DNA of 64,000 nucleotides from Tethya wilhelma (lineage: Eukaryota; Porifera; Demospongiae; Tethyida; Tethyidae), in contig CAXIPT010000001.1 in NCBI GenBank assembly GCA_964030475.1, forward strand, positions 20,984,868 through 21,048,867. The letters run 5' to 3'. The notes beneath the pieces are model-generated. The model ran no database searches, was not told the origin of the DNA, and was given only the letters and a program-made list of their open reading frames with translations. The position numbers and the translations under genes are program-made. Numbering within the stretch: the first letter of the stretch is position 1; each line of letters starts with the position of its first letter. This document shows positions 35,685-47,538 of this stretch, in pieces.

Positions 35685-36094
35685 GTAGCAAAAATTTAAA
35701 AAAATTAGCAGTGTAGGAATGGGCAGTGCTGTAAAAAGTATTGGAACAAGGCATGTCTCAATTTCGGCACATGACTACTTCATTTTTTTGTGTTCAAGTC
35801 ATGGGCAGTATAGTCTAATCCTGCCTGCTATATATACTTTATTCCACTATTTAGCCAAGTGATAAGATTGGCAAGAATTTGAACTATTAGTATGTGATAC
35901 TGTTGCTCACCTGCATGATAAACCTCATCTACAGATATATAATTCTGAAACCATTGACAACAATAATTGAGGGATCAAAAATGAAAATGAAGTAGTCATG
36001 TGCCCTGAAATTGAGACATGCCTTGTTCCAATACATTTTACAGCACTGCATGCCCATTCCTACACTGCTAATTTTTTAAATTTTTGGTACTTGT
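35685..36094. mobile_element. MITE family A, copy 3 (complete)
   Basis: Left end ACAAGTAGCAAAAATTT and right end AAATTTTTGGTACTTGT are inverted repeats of about 110 bp. The interior is non-coding. The right end directly touches the family B element that follows. Confidence 0.85.
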
Positions 36095-36307
36095 CAAACA
36101 TAGGAATGGCCAAATCGTAAAAAAGCGAGCAAACAAGATAGGAATGGTTGTCAGATTGAGCGAGTTCATTCCTGTGTCTACAATGTCATTGAGCTCAGTT
36201 GGGATATGAACATAGGTGACACAGTGAAATGAACTCCTCGCTCAATCTGACAACCATTCCTATCTTGTTTGCTCGCTTTTTTACGATTTGGCCATTCCTA
36301 TGTTTGA
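36094..36307. mobile_element. MITE family B, complete copy
   Basis: A 214-bp element with nearly perfect inverted repeats of about 75 bp: left TCAAACATAGGAATGGCC, right GGCCATTCCTATGTTTGA. Both include CAAATCGTAAAAAAGCGAGC and AGATAGGAATGGTTGTCAGA. The interior is about 60 bp. A half copy lies at 59632-59755 in the POT array. Confidence 0.88.
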
Positions 36308-37120
36308 TTTACATTTCTAATGTTTTATGTATACTTGTACCACATAATGGGATGGTATAGGGCTCAAGAAGCCCTGCAATAGCTAATTTCGCATGAAGAC
36401 CAAATGTGAATTTCCATTGGTCAAACATTGCAAGGCCACCGCCACAGTTCTAGAAGCTTGTGGAAGCAGTTTACTATTATAGAAACTTATTCCAGTAATT
36501 TTGATTGGTCAAAATCCTATGCTTATGAAAGGAAGTACAACTTTTTCCGGTAAAACACCAATAATTTAAGTAAGCCTGAATTGACCAATATTAATTTTAA
36601 AACCAGCTATATAGTTCCATTAAAAAGGTATATTAATTCCAAGAATCTATAGTAAAGTACATGACTGGAGTGAGGTAGGTTCACCGGAAGAGTTTTATTC
36701 AATGCAGGTTGTCAATTTAAATACCAATGACAAATATCAAATTTCAGTTGGTTGCATACAGAGCAGCAGCATATCAATTGACCAATTGCTTCAAATCCTA
36801 TCTGATTCCAGCATTTGAACATCAATTGTCACCTGGCAATAGGCCTTTGCAAATTATGCTAGCATAATTTTGAGCATATAATAGGTAAGCATTAGAATCA
36901 GAGAATTATGCTGGCATAATAGGTGAATTCCTGGCATAATTTGAGCAAAAACATTTAATATGAATTATAAAGTTGAACACTTTCATACTATCTATTGTAG
37001 GTTTGAACATCTACAAGGGTTAAGGTTTAATTTATCTCTCTGCTTTATTCTAGATAAATCACCTTATATTATTGCTTAACAATGGTATCTTATCTTAATG
37101 AAAGTTGTGTCAAATTGTAC

Positions 37121-37155
<35 letters not shown>

Positions 37156-37528
37156 CTATAATAAGTTTTGCAAAATGCAAGGATACAACAAAGCACAAAA
37201 GCTTAACATAAATGCATCCTGAGTATTTAAAAATGACATAATAGGACCAACAGTGATACGTTTAGTTATACTAGACAAGTTTGCGGACATTACACTTAAA
37301 CTTAAAATTTGATCTAGATATCTTGGTAGATATTGTGTATTGTAGATCTAGATATCTTGGTAGATATTGCGTATTTTGCATGACAAATTATGGATTTTAA
37401 CACGAAAATGTTGAGCATAATAGGTCAAATTGTGGAGCATAATAGGTGAAATTGTGAGAATTAGAGCATAGCATAATGGGCAAAAAATTAAGCATAATTT
37501 GCAAAGGGCTATATACCTGGCAATCATT
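36308..37528. other. Non-coding stretch with poly-T and degenerate repeats
   Basis: No gene is seen. There is a T-run at about 37127-37155 and repeated words of the form GCATAATAGGT between 36840 and 37500. It shares AGGTTCACCGGAAGAGTTT (36675-36693) with sequence upstream of the small gene at 45603. Confidence 0.5.
37311..37377. repeat. Two-unit tandem repeat of 34 bp
   Basis: GATCTAGATATCTTGGTAGA begins each unit at 37311 and 37345, differing by a few bases at the unit ends. Confidence 0.9.
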
Positions 37529-37883
37529 ATGTCACTATAGAGTAAGTTAATTCAACAATAAATTCTTATTAGTATATCATGCCCATTAAGGATATCTACA
37601 AGCTGATACAGTTTGCAAAACATTAATATTGTGTTACAGGAAAAAGCCTACAAATTTTGGTGCAAAAGCAAGAAATTCCAAATATGTTGGATCAACTGAA
37701 GATGTAGATAGGAGGAGAGCACAGCATGGGAGCAAAATCACTGGAGTGATGTGGTATTTCTACACACAGAACATGAAGAAAGCTGAAAATGAGCTACTAG
37801 CAGCATGTGAAACCTGTGAGAGGAACAAGCAAAAAGAAAGCAATGCTCCAGAGAAGCCAGGTTATGTGTATGTAATTCAGTAA
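37529..37883 (+). pseudogene. Small GIY-like gene family, member G1 (broken first exon)
   Basis: Exon 1 (37529-37541) reads ATG TCA CTA TAG A where other members read ATG TCT CTA GA, a 2-bp insertion creating a stop. Exon 2 (37640-37883), after a CAG acceptor, is fully open for about 80 residues: KYVGSTEDVDRRRAQH, GVMWYFYTQNMKKAENELL, two CxxC-like cysteines and the terminal GYVYVIQ. The intact second exon beside a broken first exon suggests recent inactivation or use of another upstream start. Confidence 0.6.
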
Positions 37884-38203
37884 AACAAAACTGTACAGTT
37901 AATATGAAAGAAGGCTTAGAATATGCTATATATTAAATTTTGGTATATACCATGACTGACTATAGGGTTAACTTAAAGGCTTAATTGATACAATTATAGG
38001 CAATATTATTGTATATATAAATAAATGTTGTGCTGTATATATAAGTTTGTATCAAACTGTGATAACTTACTATTAAAGGTAAGTATTGGGCATTGCATGG
38101 TGCACAATACTTTCAATGGAGGAGCCTGGGGATTCGAGGCTATAATTATACTGTTTTAGAGGATTACAGGCAATCAAGGATAAATCTTCCAATTAAGTGC
38201 ATG

Positions 38204-39521
38204 AGACCTGATATGTTGGTGGCTTTTAAATTGGGTATACATTTTTCAACAAGTACACAGTCACTTCTCCAACACAATCACTGATCAGGTGCATGTGAAT
38301 GTGATGTATGTAATGAGATGAGAATTAATTTAGTGTATACATGTCCATCCTTGAGAAGTATACGGCCATACCTAGCTGCATACGAGAATCAATGCATACT
38401 AAAAGTGGCATGCATTGTAGCAAAAACGGGGTTGCATATAATTGTTTTCTCTTAGATACTTTAAACTTAAAATTATATCGTCAACGTGGTAAACAAGCTA
38501 AAAGTTCCCTCTTACTCACTAGTAAATAATCCATGGAAAACAACAGGTGTTCACAATAAACCACACATACAGCGATAATCTACTGACATTGTATGGCTTA
38601 CCTCAACTGAATTCCTCTGCAAAGCTCACCTGCTGACAAAAGTTTGGCTGACACCAGAATGAGGTTTGTGTGTCATCAGAGGGTCCAATCTATAGAGTAA
38701 ATGATGATGCATAAATAAATTCATAGTATACAACTGTTACACCCGAAATACATGTATAATATTTAATATAATATTATACATGGATGCAGAATATCTATAA
38801 TCGTTGGGTCATTTGACCTTTGCATTCATGCATGCATGACATGTAGAGTCATTACTTGTCAATGATATCTGTTACTCAGAAGATTCTTTTAGGGCTGTTT
38901 CCATTGCCTGTTGTTGTACTAATACCTTCAGGTTTTTCACCCTAATGAAGCTGTATACAAACATGTTCATGGCTATTGTACTGTACCTAGAATTACCTCA
39001 TTGTACTACATTGTATACCTATCAGATTGTGCTTTCCCTTCTTCTGTGCACTTCTCTTCATAGAAAGGTTGGTCTCCATTGAGTTCTACAATGTTTGCTT
39101 TTGTAAAAGTTGAGATTTGAAATCTGGAAACAAGCGTGTAACTGTAATTTAATTCTTTATCTAAATTACTTGTATAATGTTCCATACCCACTGTATAGCA
39201 GGAAATTAAGTTTCACAGGGTTTAACTTTTGTGGATGTCTCTCATCAAATATTTTTGCGTTTTAACTTTTGTGGATGAACTATGCGAAGCCCATACATAT
39301 GTATATGTACAGAGAATTTTGCAGATAAATACTTGCACGGATAGATCATGATCTGCAAAAACCATGAAAGTTAAACCCCACAAAACTTTCCCATTATATG
39401 ATAGTATTTTGGGGGGGTACGTGTATAACAATTCTGTAAATTTGTACCTCAGTGTATATAGAGGTGGTTTGGACATGCATGCACATATATTATGTGCATA
39501 TCCACAAAGTCTTTAAGATCA

Positions 39522-39568
<47 letters not shown>

Positions 39569-40470
39569 TGGACTTTGATGATCTCTTCTCATGTGTCTTT
39601 GGTGTGATCATCCTCTTGAGTTCATCAGCTGACTGCTCTCAAACCCTTTACAAATCGACCATTGGAGGATACAACCATGCATCGACACAGAAAGAGATCA
39701 AACACTTATAAAACTAATATTATACTCAGTCTGATGAGTCATGGTGGCAGTAGACATATAGTCTACATGCATTGTAAAGCATTATACTGTAACATTCGGA
39801 CTATTATTAATATTATTATTGTACAGTCCAGTTAAAAATGAATATCATATTATGATCAGCAGTTGATGCCTGGGCAACAAAAAGCCATATACTTATAGGC
39901 AACCGTAGACTTAACAGCAAGAATTATAAACATAAAGCAATTAATTTCACATGGACTGCATGCTGCAACTGTGAAATAAGGAGGAGGATCTAGCTTAACA
40001 GACAGAATGTGTTGTGTGCATACATCATACTTACATACTACCATTCATCATGATGAGCGCTTGTCACTGTGTAGGGCTGCTTTAAAAATTCAATTTACAA
40101 TTGACAGTCAGCATTCATTGAAATTTTGTTATCAGTGAGATCAGTATACATAAATTTAGAGGGGAAATTCTCAGGGGACATTCCTATTATAATGAACTCT
40201 CTATTACTATATAGTTGTACGTACGTAAGCCAAAACAGTTATTACTGATTGACTGATCACTTTGGGCTCTGTTAAATCATCACTGGAAGACAGTTTTCGA
40301 TCATGTCTCTAGAGTAAGTTCAATAAAATAATAGCAACGAATTTTTAGGATCCAACTTACTAAGAAGGCTGCTTGAGTTTTACTGACAAACTTTAAGGTG
40401 ATTCTTGAATTTATGAATCACTTTATGGTGAATCAAACTCTCAATTATAAGCAACTGCTATAATTGTATA
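38204..40470. repeat. 2.2-kb direct repeat, copy 2
   Basis: Near-identical to 30473-32637 but continuous into the flanks on both sides, so this is probably the genomic version. It carries decayed dynein exons (38212-39705) on the minus strand and leads into the gene at 40303-40772. Confidence 0.9.
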
Positions 40471-40772
40471 AGGTATGAACTAAACTAATTTTGTCATGTG
40501 TTTGCAGGAAAAAATCCACATCTCAGACCGAACTAAAAAAGAAAGCTAAAAGTTGCCAACGTGTTGGTGCGACTATTAATATAGAGAGGAGGAGAAAAGA
40601 GTATGAGGACGATGGCTACACCGGAACGATGTGGTATTCCCATACGGAGAATATGAAATTAGCTGAAAATAAACTACTGTGTACGTGCAAAGAGAAAGAG
40701 TCCTGTGAAATGAACAAGCACGAAAAAAGCAATGTTGAGGAGGAGCAAGGATACGTGTATGTAATTGTGTGA
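40303..40772 (+). CDS. Small GIY-like gene family, member G2 (intact)
   Basis: Two exons: 40303-40313 (ATG TCT CTA GA, donor GTAAGTTC) and 40508-40772 (acceptor TTTGCAG), 91 residues starting MSLEKKSTSQTELKKKAKSC. Motifs: QRVGATINIERRRKEYE, corresponding to YVGSTEDIDxRRxxH in relatives; GTMWYSHTENMKLAENKLL; several cysteines; final GYVYVIV before TGA. The VGST-x(4)-R-x(3)-H segment resembles the second strand and arginine helix of GIY-YIG nucleases, AENKLL could supply the metal-binding glutamate, and GYVYVIV looks like the GIY strand, but at the wrong end. No signal peptide or TM helix. Divergence among members that leaves the frame open suggests a real protein; function unknown. Confidence 0.62.
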
Positions 40773-41039
40773 ATGAAAGTGAAACTGAAAGAAGCTATAG
40801 GCTTAGCATAGTTTGATACTATGACTTTAATTTAGTGGTTTAGTAGTGACTTGCTAGTAAAATGCATATAGATTATGGTGATTCAAATATTATAGAACAT
40901 GAGACATTTGTCGCACATTGTGCATGCTATAAATTTGTATACAAGTTCCTTATACTAATATTGGGGAGTGGAAGGTTGCTAAAAATTTTGCATAGAAGTA
41001 TATATAACAGTGACAGAAACTATCATTCACACAATACCA

Positions 41040-42275
41040 GTAACATGTTACAGTAATAGTAGTAAGGAATTATGAGCCATAAAAGTAGTTATTACGTATT
41101 AATTTTGCAGCAAGGATGTTTACTCACAACTGAAATTGAGTTATAAAAAAGCAGAAAAATCTTTGTGGGAACTCTTTACAGCTGCCATAAGAGCATCCTC
41201 CTGAATATATAAGAACATATCATATGATTTTGAAGTATTTGCATGCATGCAGTAACTACCACCGAGCGGGTAAATTTAATTGGCGAATTTGCAAATTATT
41301 GTAATTATAAGTAATGATACATTGTTTATATGCACATGTGACACTGGGTATGAAACTGTTTGGCGAAATTACTTGCCAATTCACAAAATTTATTTTTTTG
41401 CCAAATTTACCCCTATATAGTATTACATATGATTGGCAAACCTGATTTGTTGGTGGTTTTGGTATATTTTACAACAAGTAAACGGTAACTTCTCCCACAC
41501 AATCACCCACCAGGATTACCTAATGTGAAACATAGTACACCTAACAACCATGGAGCCAAGTAGAAGGCCTATAGATATGAATGTGGTGTTACAGTACATG
41601 TACTAGTTGTACTATACGTTTTAGTATGTATGCATGGTTATTGTAACCTGAGGGTAGCTGTATGTATTCCCGAGGGCACCAGCCGGAGGGAAGACATACA
41701 GCTGTACGAAGGTTACAATAATTATTACATACACACTAAAAACCTATGGTACAAATGGCTTGTATATACCATAGTGAAGTCACAAGGTCATACGTGGGTA
41801 GACAGTGTATACAGCCAATGTACAATAGACGGTGCCTTTGAAGTGAGTACTAGCTATGGTACAAAACATAAGAGAACCTAAACTAAGTATGACAATGACT
41901 CCAACATACACACTGTCACATACGAGAATGTATTCTCATAAATACATTGTAGCAAAATGAGCATTAATTGTATGAATAGTTAATTTTTCTTACATACTTT
42001 GAGTCAACCATTAAAATTATATTGTGGTTAACACTGCTAAAACTTCCCTCTTATCCATTAAGAGGTATTGGGAAACAATAGGCGTTCATAATAAAACCAC
42101 ACAAAGATAATCTAGCGACAATTGTACAAACTTTCCTACTAAAAGATGATAGCTTACCTCAGCTTCTTGTGCCAAGCTGACACAAGTTTGGTTGACACCA
42201 GAATGAGGTTTGTGTGTCATCAGAGGGTCCAATCTATTCAGAGTAAATCATGAATAAATTTACAGCACATGTTAA
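41040..42275. repeat. 1.2-kb segment with an inverted copy at 32727-34010
   Basis: Reverse-complement match to 32727-34010 with few differences. Contains dynein 3' exons. Confidence 0.85.
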
Positions 42276-42589
42276 CTCTTACAGCCTAAAATACATGCAT
42301 CTTTTTAGGCATAGAACAGGGACATGTAGTTAGTAGGCTACAATTTATACATAAATCTGCACAAAATAAACGTAAAAGCAAAATCAATTTGCAACAAAAA
42401 AAATTATTTACACGCTTGTTTCCAGATTCCAAATCTCAACCTTTCCATCTGTTGCACAAGCAAACATGGTAGAGCTCATTGGAGACCAACAAACATCATT
42501 GATGGCTTTCTGTATAAGGCTTTCTGTATAAAGAACAATGTGAAGAAGAAGAAGAAGCAGTACAATGCAGTTTGTACCATAGTTAGGTC

Positions 42590-42845
42590 TTACTTCAAAG
42601 GTACAGCCTAAGTTTACATATCCCATGTACACTGGCTAACCACCAGTAGTAACTCCAGGGTATATGGTTTTACCCTAGGGTACATCAGCTTAGTTTATTT
42701 AGTGACCACTATGGTACAAGTCATCTGTACTATGAGTATCTAGTGTGTATGGTTTTGTACTCCTTCGTGCTGTTGTATGTCTTCCCTTGGGCTGCGCCCT
42801 CGGGAACACATACAACAGCCTGTTTTGTACAGCTTCATTATCCCA
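42590..42845. repeat. Stem-loop repeat (GTATGTCTTCCC family), copy 4
   Basis: Same arms as 26450-26700 (GCTGTTGTATGTCTTCCC, GGGAACACATACAACAGCC). Copy 3 of the family, in the other orientation, is at 41590-41875. Confidence 0.65.
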
Positions 42846-43083
42846 GGTGAAAAATCTAAAGGTCTTAGTTGGTAATTACAACAAATTAGCTGCTATGGAA
42901 ACAGCCCTAAAAGCAACTTCTTGGTAGGTTAATGTGCAGATTTCAAGATAAGATAATTAGGCCTCTGGCCTACACATAAAGGTCAGATGGTCAGAATCAA
43001 CAGGTGCATGTACAGTAGACAAGTACACACCACAGAACCCACATAGCATATTATATACTACTAGAAGAATGCAAGGCATTGTG

Positions 43084-43720
43084 GGGTGAGCCTGAGCGAG
43101 CGCAACTTTTTGCATGAATTGTACAGCGAGTGTATGGAGAATATTTGTCAGAATGCCAAATTATGGTATATAGATCTGGCTGTCAGTGTGAGTACAAAAC
43201 TGACAGTGTTCAAATGACTGTGGTGTGAACGTCAGAAGTTAGTTTGCACGAAGAATTACTAATGAGATGTAAAGTCTAGGGTTATTTTCGAACTTGGTAT
43301 CTCTTACCCTAGCAGACACTGTATGTTGAGCAAGCCTGGCATCACTGTTTTTCTCCTTGCAGTTTCTGCATATCTTTCTGTTAGGCGCTGCTGTTAAACT
43401 GTTTCTGTGCCTTTCTCTCATGAGATATACTTAGCAACTGTCTAAGTCTCACAACCTCTAGCTATTAGCAGAACTATTTCTCAACTGTTCTGCTCTAGCT
43501 GCCTCTGTCTAGTCTGATCTGATTTCTCGATTGACTGTCTCGAAAACACGTGCACACTATAAACTTATGCGCATGCATTATGCTAGTAATGCATGGTACA
43601 TGGTACCATGCATAATTATGTTAGCTAGAATTAGCTTACGTGAGCACACAAGACCCAACGATGACAGACAGACGCACCCGACGTACAACTCGCTATCAGG
43701 GGCTCGCTCAGGCTCGCCCC
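43084..43720. mobile_element. Element with GAGCCTGAGCGAG terminal inverted repeats, copy 2
   Basis: Left GGGGTGAGCCTGAGCGAG and right GGGGCTCGCTCAGGCTCGCC, 637 bp, in the same dynein intron as the 26944-27612 element and absent from copy V near 50744. The interior differs from copy 1. Confidence 0.68.
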
Positions 43721-44125
43721 AATTATAAACAAGTTCTAAACAGCTCATATACTCCATGCATTCACCTGAGCTATTTTAAAGGTATACATCGGTGCTGTTA
43801 GCTCTTGGTTCCACAGTTTGACAGTCCAGTCAGCACTATACAGCTCAGAAAGAGGTCAGCCACAAAAGGAGACCAACAAACACGATTTACTGGACCCTGT
43901 GTGATAGTGTATAGGAAAGGATTCATAAATCACTTGAAACAAAAAACAATCTGGTGTGATCACTCACTGTGTGTCCAGTGTAGGTTTCAAGGACCTGTTC
44001 ATTATAGGAACAAGAACACTTGTGAATGTATCCTTCTTCAGTACATACCAAGTACTTGTAGGGATGGTTTGGACATACACGTATACTAAGTGCATATCCA
44101 CAAAGTCTCAATTATGATCAAATCA

Positions 44126-44129
44126 CACA

Positions 44130-44165
<36 letters not shown>
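44126..44165. repeat. (CA)n microsatellite at a gap edge
   Basis: CA tract followed by CATACATAC and the N-run. Confidence 0.92.
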
Positions 44166-44169
<4 letters not shown>

Positions 44170-44172
44170 TAC

Positions 44173-44239
44173 NNNNNNNNNNNNNNNNNNNNNNNNNNNN
44201 NNNNNNNNNNNNNNNNNNNNNNNNNNNNNNNNNNNNNNN
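44173..44239. other. Assembly gap (67 N)
   Basis: Run of N that interrupts dynein copy III. Confidence 0.99.
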
Positions 44240-44394
44240 AAGACTTGCATGCAGTTGGTAATCTGTCAGTGAGAGCTTCTGAGCAACTTTGAAGGTCTAG
44301 TTTTGTTTGACTAGATTTTTATAGTGGCCAACATTTTGTATTGTGTCTATGGGACAGTCGGCCCATTCCTACTATACGTACTACCGTACGTATG

Positions 44395-44782
44395 ACAAGT
44401 AGTAAAAATTTTCAAAAAAATAAGCAGTGTAGGAATGGGCAGTGCTGTAAAAAGTGTTGGAACAAGGAATGGTCTCAATTTCGGCACATGACTACTTCAT
44501 TTTCATTTTTGATCCCTCATAGCTAATTGGTGTAAATGGTTCCAAGAATGATCTGTACTTGAATAGCTCACATTTAAATGGTTTAAATTCCTGCTAATGC
44601 TATATCACTTGGCTAAAAAGTAGAATAAAGTATAGCAGGCAGGATTAGATTCCCGACCAAGACTTGGGCACAAAAAATGAAGTAGTCATGTGCCGAAATT
44701 GAGACCATTCCTTGTTCCAACACTTTTTACACCACTGCCTATTCCTACACTGCTTATTTTTTTGAAAATTTTTACTACTTGT
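44395..44782. mobile_element. MITE family A, copy 4 (complete, longest inverted repeats)
   Basis: Left ACAAGTAGTAAAAATTTTC and right GAAAATTTTTACTACTTGT are exact inverted repeats; the arms extend about 110 bp each through TAGGAATGGGCAGTGC. The interior has no gene. Confidence 0.88.
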
Positions 44783-45602
44783 TCATTCACTTTTTTCAAC
44801 ACTACAGTGAAGAGACTATCAGAGACTGGTTAGTCCCTACAAAAAGCTTGAGTTATCAGAGTAGAAGCTACATTGTCTGCTAAAGCAGCTAATGCGCATG
44901 CGCATTAAAATGCCACATGGATAATTAATGACCTTTGAACTCTACAAGAAAATGGCTACATTGAAGTACATGAATTTATACTCTCAGTTTCAAAGCTTTC
45001 TAGTTTTTGTTTAGGCTAATTTGTGATTAAAATGAGTATCAAGGAATGTAGTACCTATGAAAAAGAGTTACTTTGTGCTGTCAAAATTGGCTCAACACAT
45101 TCTGGTTCTCTGGAAATGCTTTTCAAGTAAGTCAGTTAGGAAGTACGTACGTACGTACGTACTTACGTAAGTTAGATGAACAAAATGGCACTATGGTGGC
45201 TTCCCACTAGCTCTCTCTACGAGTGCTGAGGAAAGCTTCTGTGAGTGTTAGGCCTTGCATACAATTGGTAATCTGTCAGTGAGAGACTGTGAGCAAGTTT
45301 GATGACTTAATTTTGTTTTGCTAGATTTTTATGATCATAAACATTTTGTATTGTGTCTATGGGACATTCGGCCCATTCCTACTATACGTACTACCGTACG
45401 TATGATATATAGTTGCATGATGAGAGGTTCACCGGAAGAGTTTCTCATGCATGTATGCGCACTATATAAATATCATGTATCACAACTACAAATTATTATA
45501 GTTGGAGTTGGAGCACCTGAATAGATTGACTGATTACTTTGGACTCATCCAGTATCACCTAGGATTTGCAACTTGTTACGGGGACTGGACAATCGTTGGA
45601 TC
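44783..45602. other. Non-coding stretch related to 35320-35680 and 44245-44390
   Basis: Shares segments in both orientations with DNA beside MITE A copy 3, and a palindromic word TACGTACTACCGTACGTA (around 45383-45402 and 44373-44392). No gene is seen before the small gene at 45603. Confidence 0.5.
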
Positions 45603-45948
45603 ATGTCACTAGAGTAAGAATTTATGCAGTGACAATACTAAAATAAAGTACTTAATATAATATGCATAATCTAACTGTGTTTATAGGTTAAAGAAAACAA
45701 CTATTTCTGATCTAGAAACAAAAGCAAAAAATTGCCAATATGTTGGATCAACTGAAGACATAGATACGAGGAAAAAACAGCATGAGAAAAAGTACACCGG
45801 AGTGATGTGGTATTCTGGTACCCAGAATATGAAGAAGGCTGAAAATAAGCTACTATCAGCATGCAAAAATTGTGAATCCTGTGAGAGCAATAAGCAAAAA
45901 ACGAGCAATGCTCAAGAGGAGGATGGTTACGTGTATGTGATTGTGTGA
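45603..45948 (+). CDS. Small GIY-like gene family, member G3 (intact)
   Basis: Exons 45603-45613 (ATG TCA CTA GA, donor GTAAGAAT) and 45687-45948 (acceptor TTATAG), 90 residues beginning MSLELKKTTISDLETKAKNC. Core motifs: QYVGSTEDIDTRKKQHEKKY, GVMWYSGTQNMKKAENKLL, cysteine cluster ACKNCESCESNK and terminal GYVYVIV. It is clearly diverged from G2, yet all positions shared with G1 and G2 are kept, which argues for constraint. The three closely spaced cysteines could bind a metal, but one member lacks them. Unknown function; see G2 for the GIY-YIG comparison. Confidence 0.65.
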
Positions 45949-46469
45949 ACGAAAGAGCAAATTTGTAAGATGTGTTTGATTATAGTGTAGCTTATTAGGG
46001 TTAAATAAAAAATGTGAGGCTTGACAAAATATTATAAGTTACATATGAACTATATATACAAAATCGTATAAATATTGTCACAGTGCTGTAAGTTTGTATC
46101 AAATTGTGATAAATTGTGATAAATTGGGTTCAAAATGACTTGTAGTTTATACGATACGCATGAGATAATAATAATGGTTATCACAACTATAATAAGTATC
46201 ATGACATTATATGCATGGTACATGTACACTGAACACTATAATTATATTCAATGTCACATTATTATATAAATTTCACTGTTTTAGTGGATTACTGGCAATT
46301 TACTAGTGACTCAAGAAATTTGGGATTGACTCATATAATAGGGAGGGGAAAAGATATGGATGCTCAGTAGCTGTGTATACTGTATAGCAGTATTAATTCT
46401 CTCTTACACATTTAGAATTAAGATATTGGAAAACAACAGGTGTTCACAATAAAACCACTACTCACTAAA

Positions 46470-47505
46470 AGATAATAGCTTACCTCAGCTTTCTGTGCAA
46501 CTGCTGACACAAGTTTAGTTGATACCAGAGAATAAGGTTTGTGCATCATCGGATGCTTGAGCTAGGGTCCAAACTATTTAGAGTAAATGGTGAGTAAATT
46601 TAGAGAATTGTTATACACCCCCCAAAATACTACCATAATAATAGTAATTTAATTTTATTATAGTGGGAAAGTTTCAAAGGGTTTAAGTTTTGCATTTTTC
46701 GTGGATCACAATCTATCCATGCAAATTTTTATTTGCAAAATTCTCTGTATATAATGTATACATATGGGCATCACATATAGTTCATTCGCAAAAGCTAAAA
46801 TGCAAAAATTTTTGACGAGAAACATCCACAAAAGTTTAACCCTGTGAAGCTTTCCTGCTCTACAGTGCACATGCCTCCATGGGTACAGAAACATTATACA
46901 AGCAATTTAGGTAAAAGAAATTACACTTACATGCTTGTTTCCAGATTTCAAAACAGAACTTTGCAAAAGAAAACATTGTAGAACTCAATGGACTCAATGG
47001 AATGTCATGTGAATGTACCACAACTACTAAACAGTTAACATATTAATCCGTTCACCTGAGCTATCTTGAAGGTATGCATTAGTGCTGTTAGCTCTTGGTT
47101 CCACAGTTTGACAGTCCAGTCAGCAGTACATACAGTTCAGAAAGAGGTCAGCCACAAAAAGGAGACCAACAAACACGATTTACTGGACCCTGTTTGATAG
47201 TGTAGGAAAAGTAGTCTTAAATAGCTTGAAACACTGACAATCAATAATCAATCTGGTGTGATCACTCACTGTGTGTCCAGTGTAGATTTTAAGGATCTGT
47301 TCATTATAGATAGAAACAAGAACACCATATGAATGTATCCTTCTTCAGTACCAGGTACCTATATACTATTAGGTGGGTGGTTAATTAGGAGATACACATC
47401 AAGATCAAATTGCACACACCCACACCCACACCCACACCCACACACATACACATACACACACACACACACCCACACACACCCACACACACACACACACACA
47501 CACGN

Positions 47506-47538
<33 letters not shown>

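Larger units (their letters stand above)
41141..44062 (-). pseudogene. Dynein intermediate chain fragment, copy III
   Basis: Minus-strand exons: ~43968-44062 (YLVCTEEGYIHKCSCSYNEQ), ~43770-43905 (GPVNRVCWSPFVADLFLSCS), ~42416-42510 (KAINDVCWSPMSSTMFACAT, KVEIWNLE), ~42163-42235 (DPLMTHKPHSG), ~41448-41525 (VILVGDCVGEVTVYLL then TAA) and 41141-41200 (EDALMAAVKSSHKDFSAFL, stop). It is the longest run of exons and contains the true C-terminus, but the stop in the fifth exon truncates it. Upstream it ends at a CA tract and an N-run (44173-44239). Decay after duplication is the simplest reading. Confidence 0.78.

Noticed and set aside
43539..43728. Open frame of 65 codons in the element at 43084-43720
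   Set aside because: Not similar to any transposase, biased composition, and absent from the related element at 26944.
44090..44272. Open frame across the 67-N gap
   Set aside because: Created by translating Ns and a CA tract.
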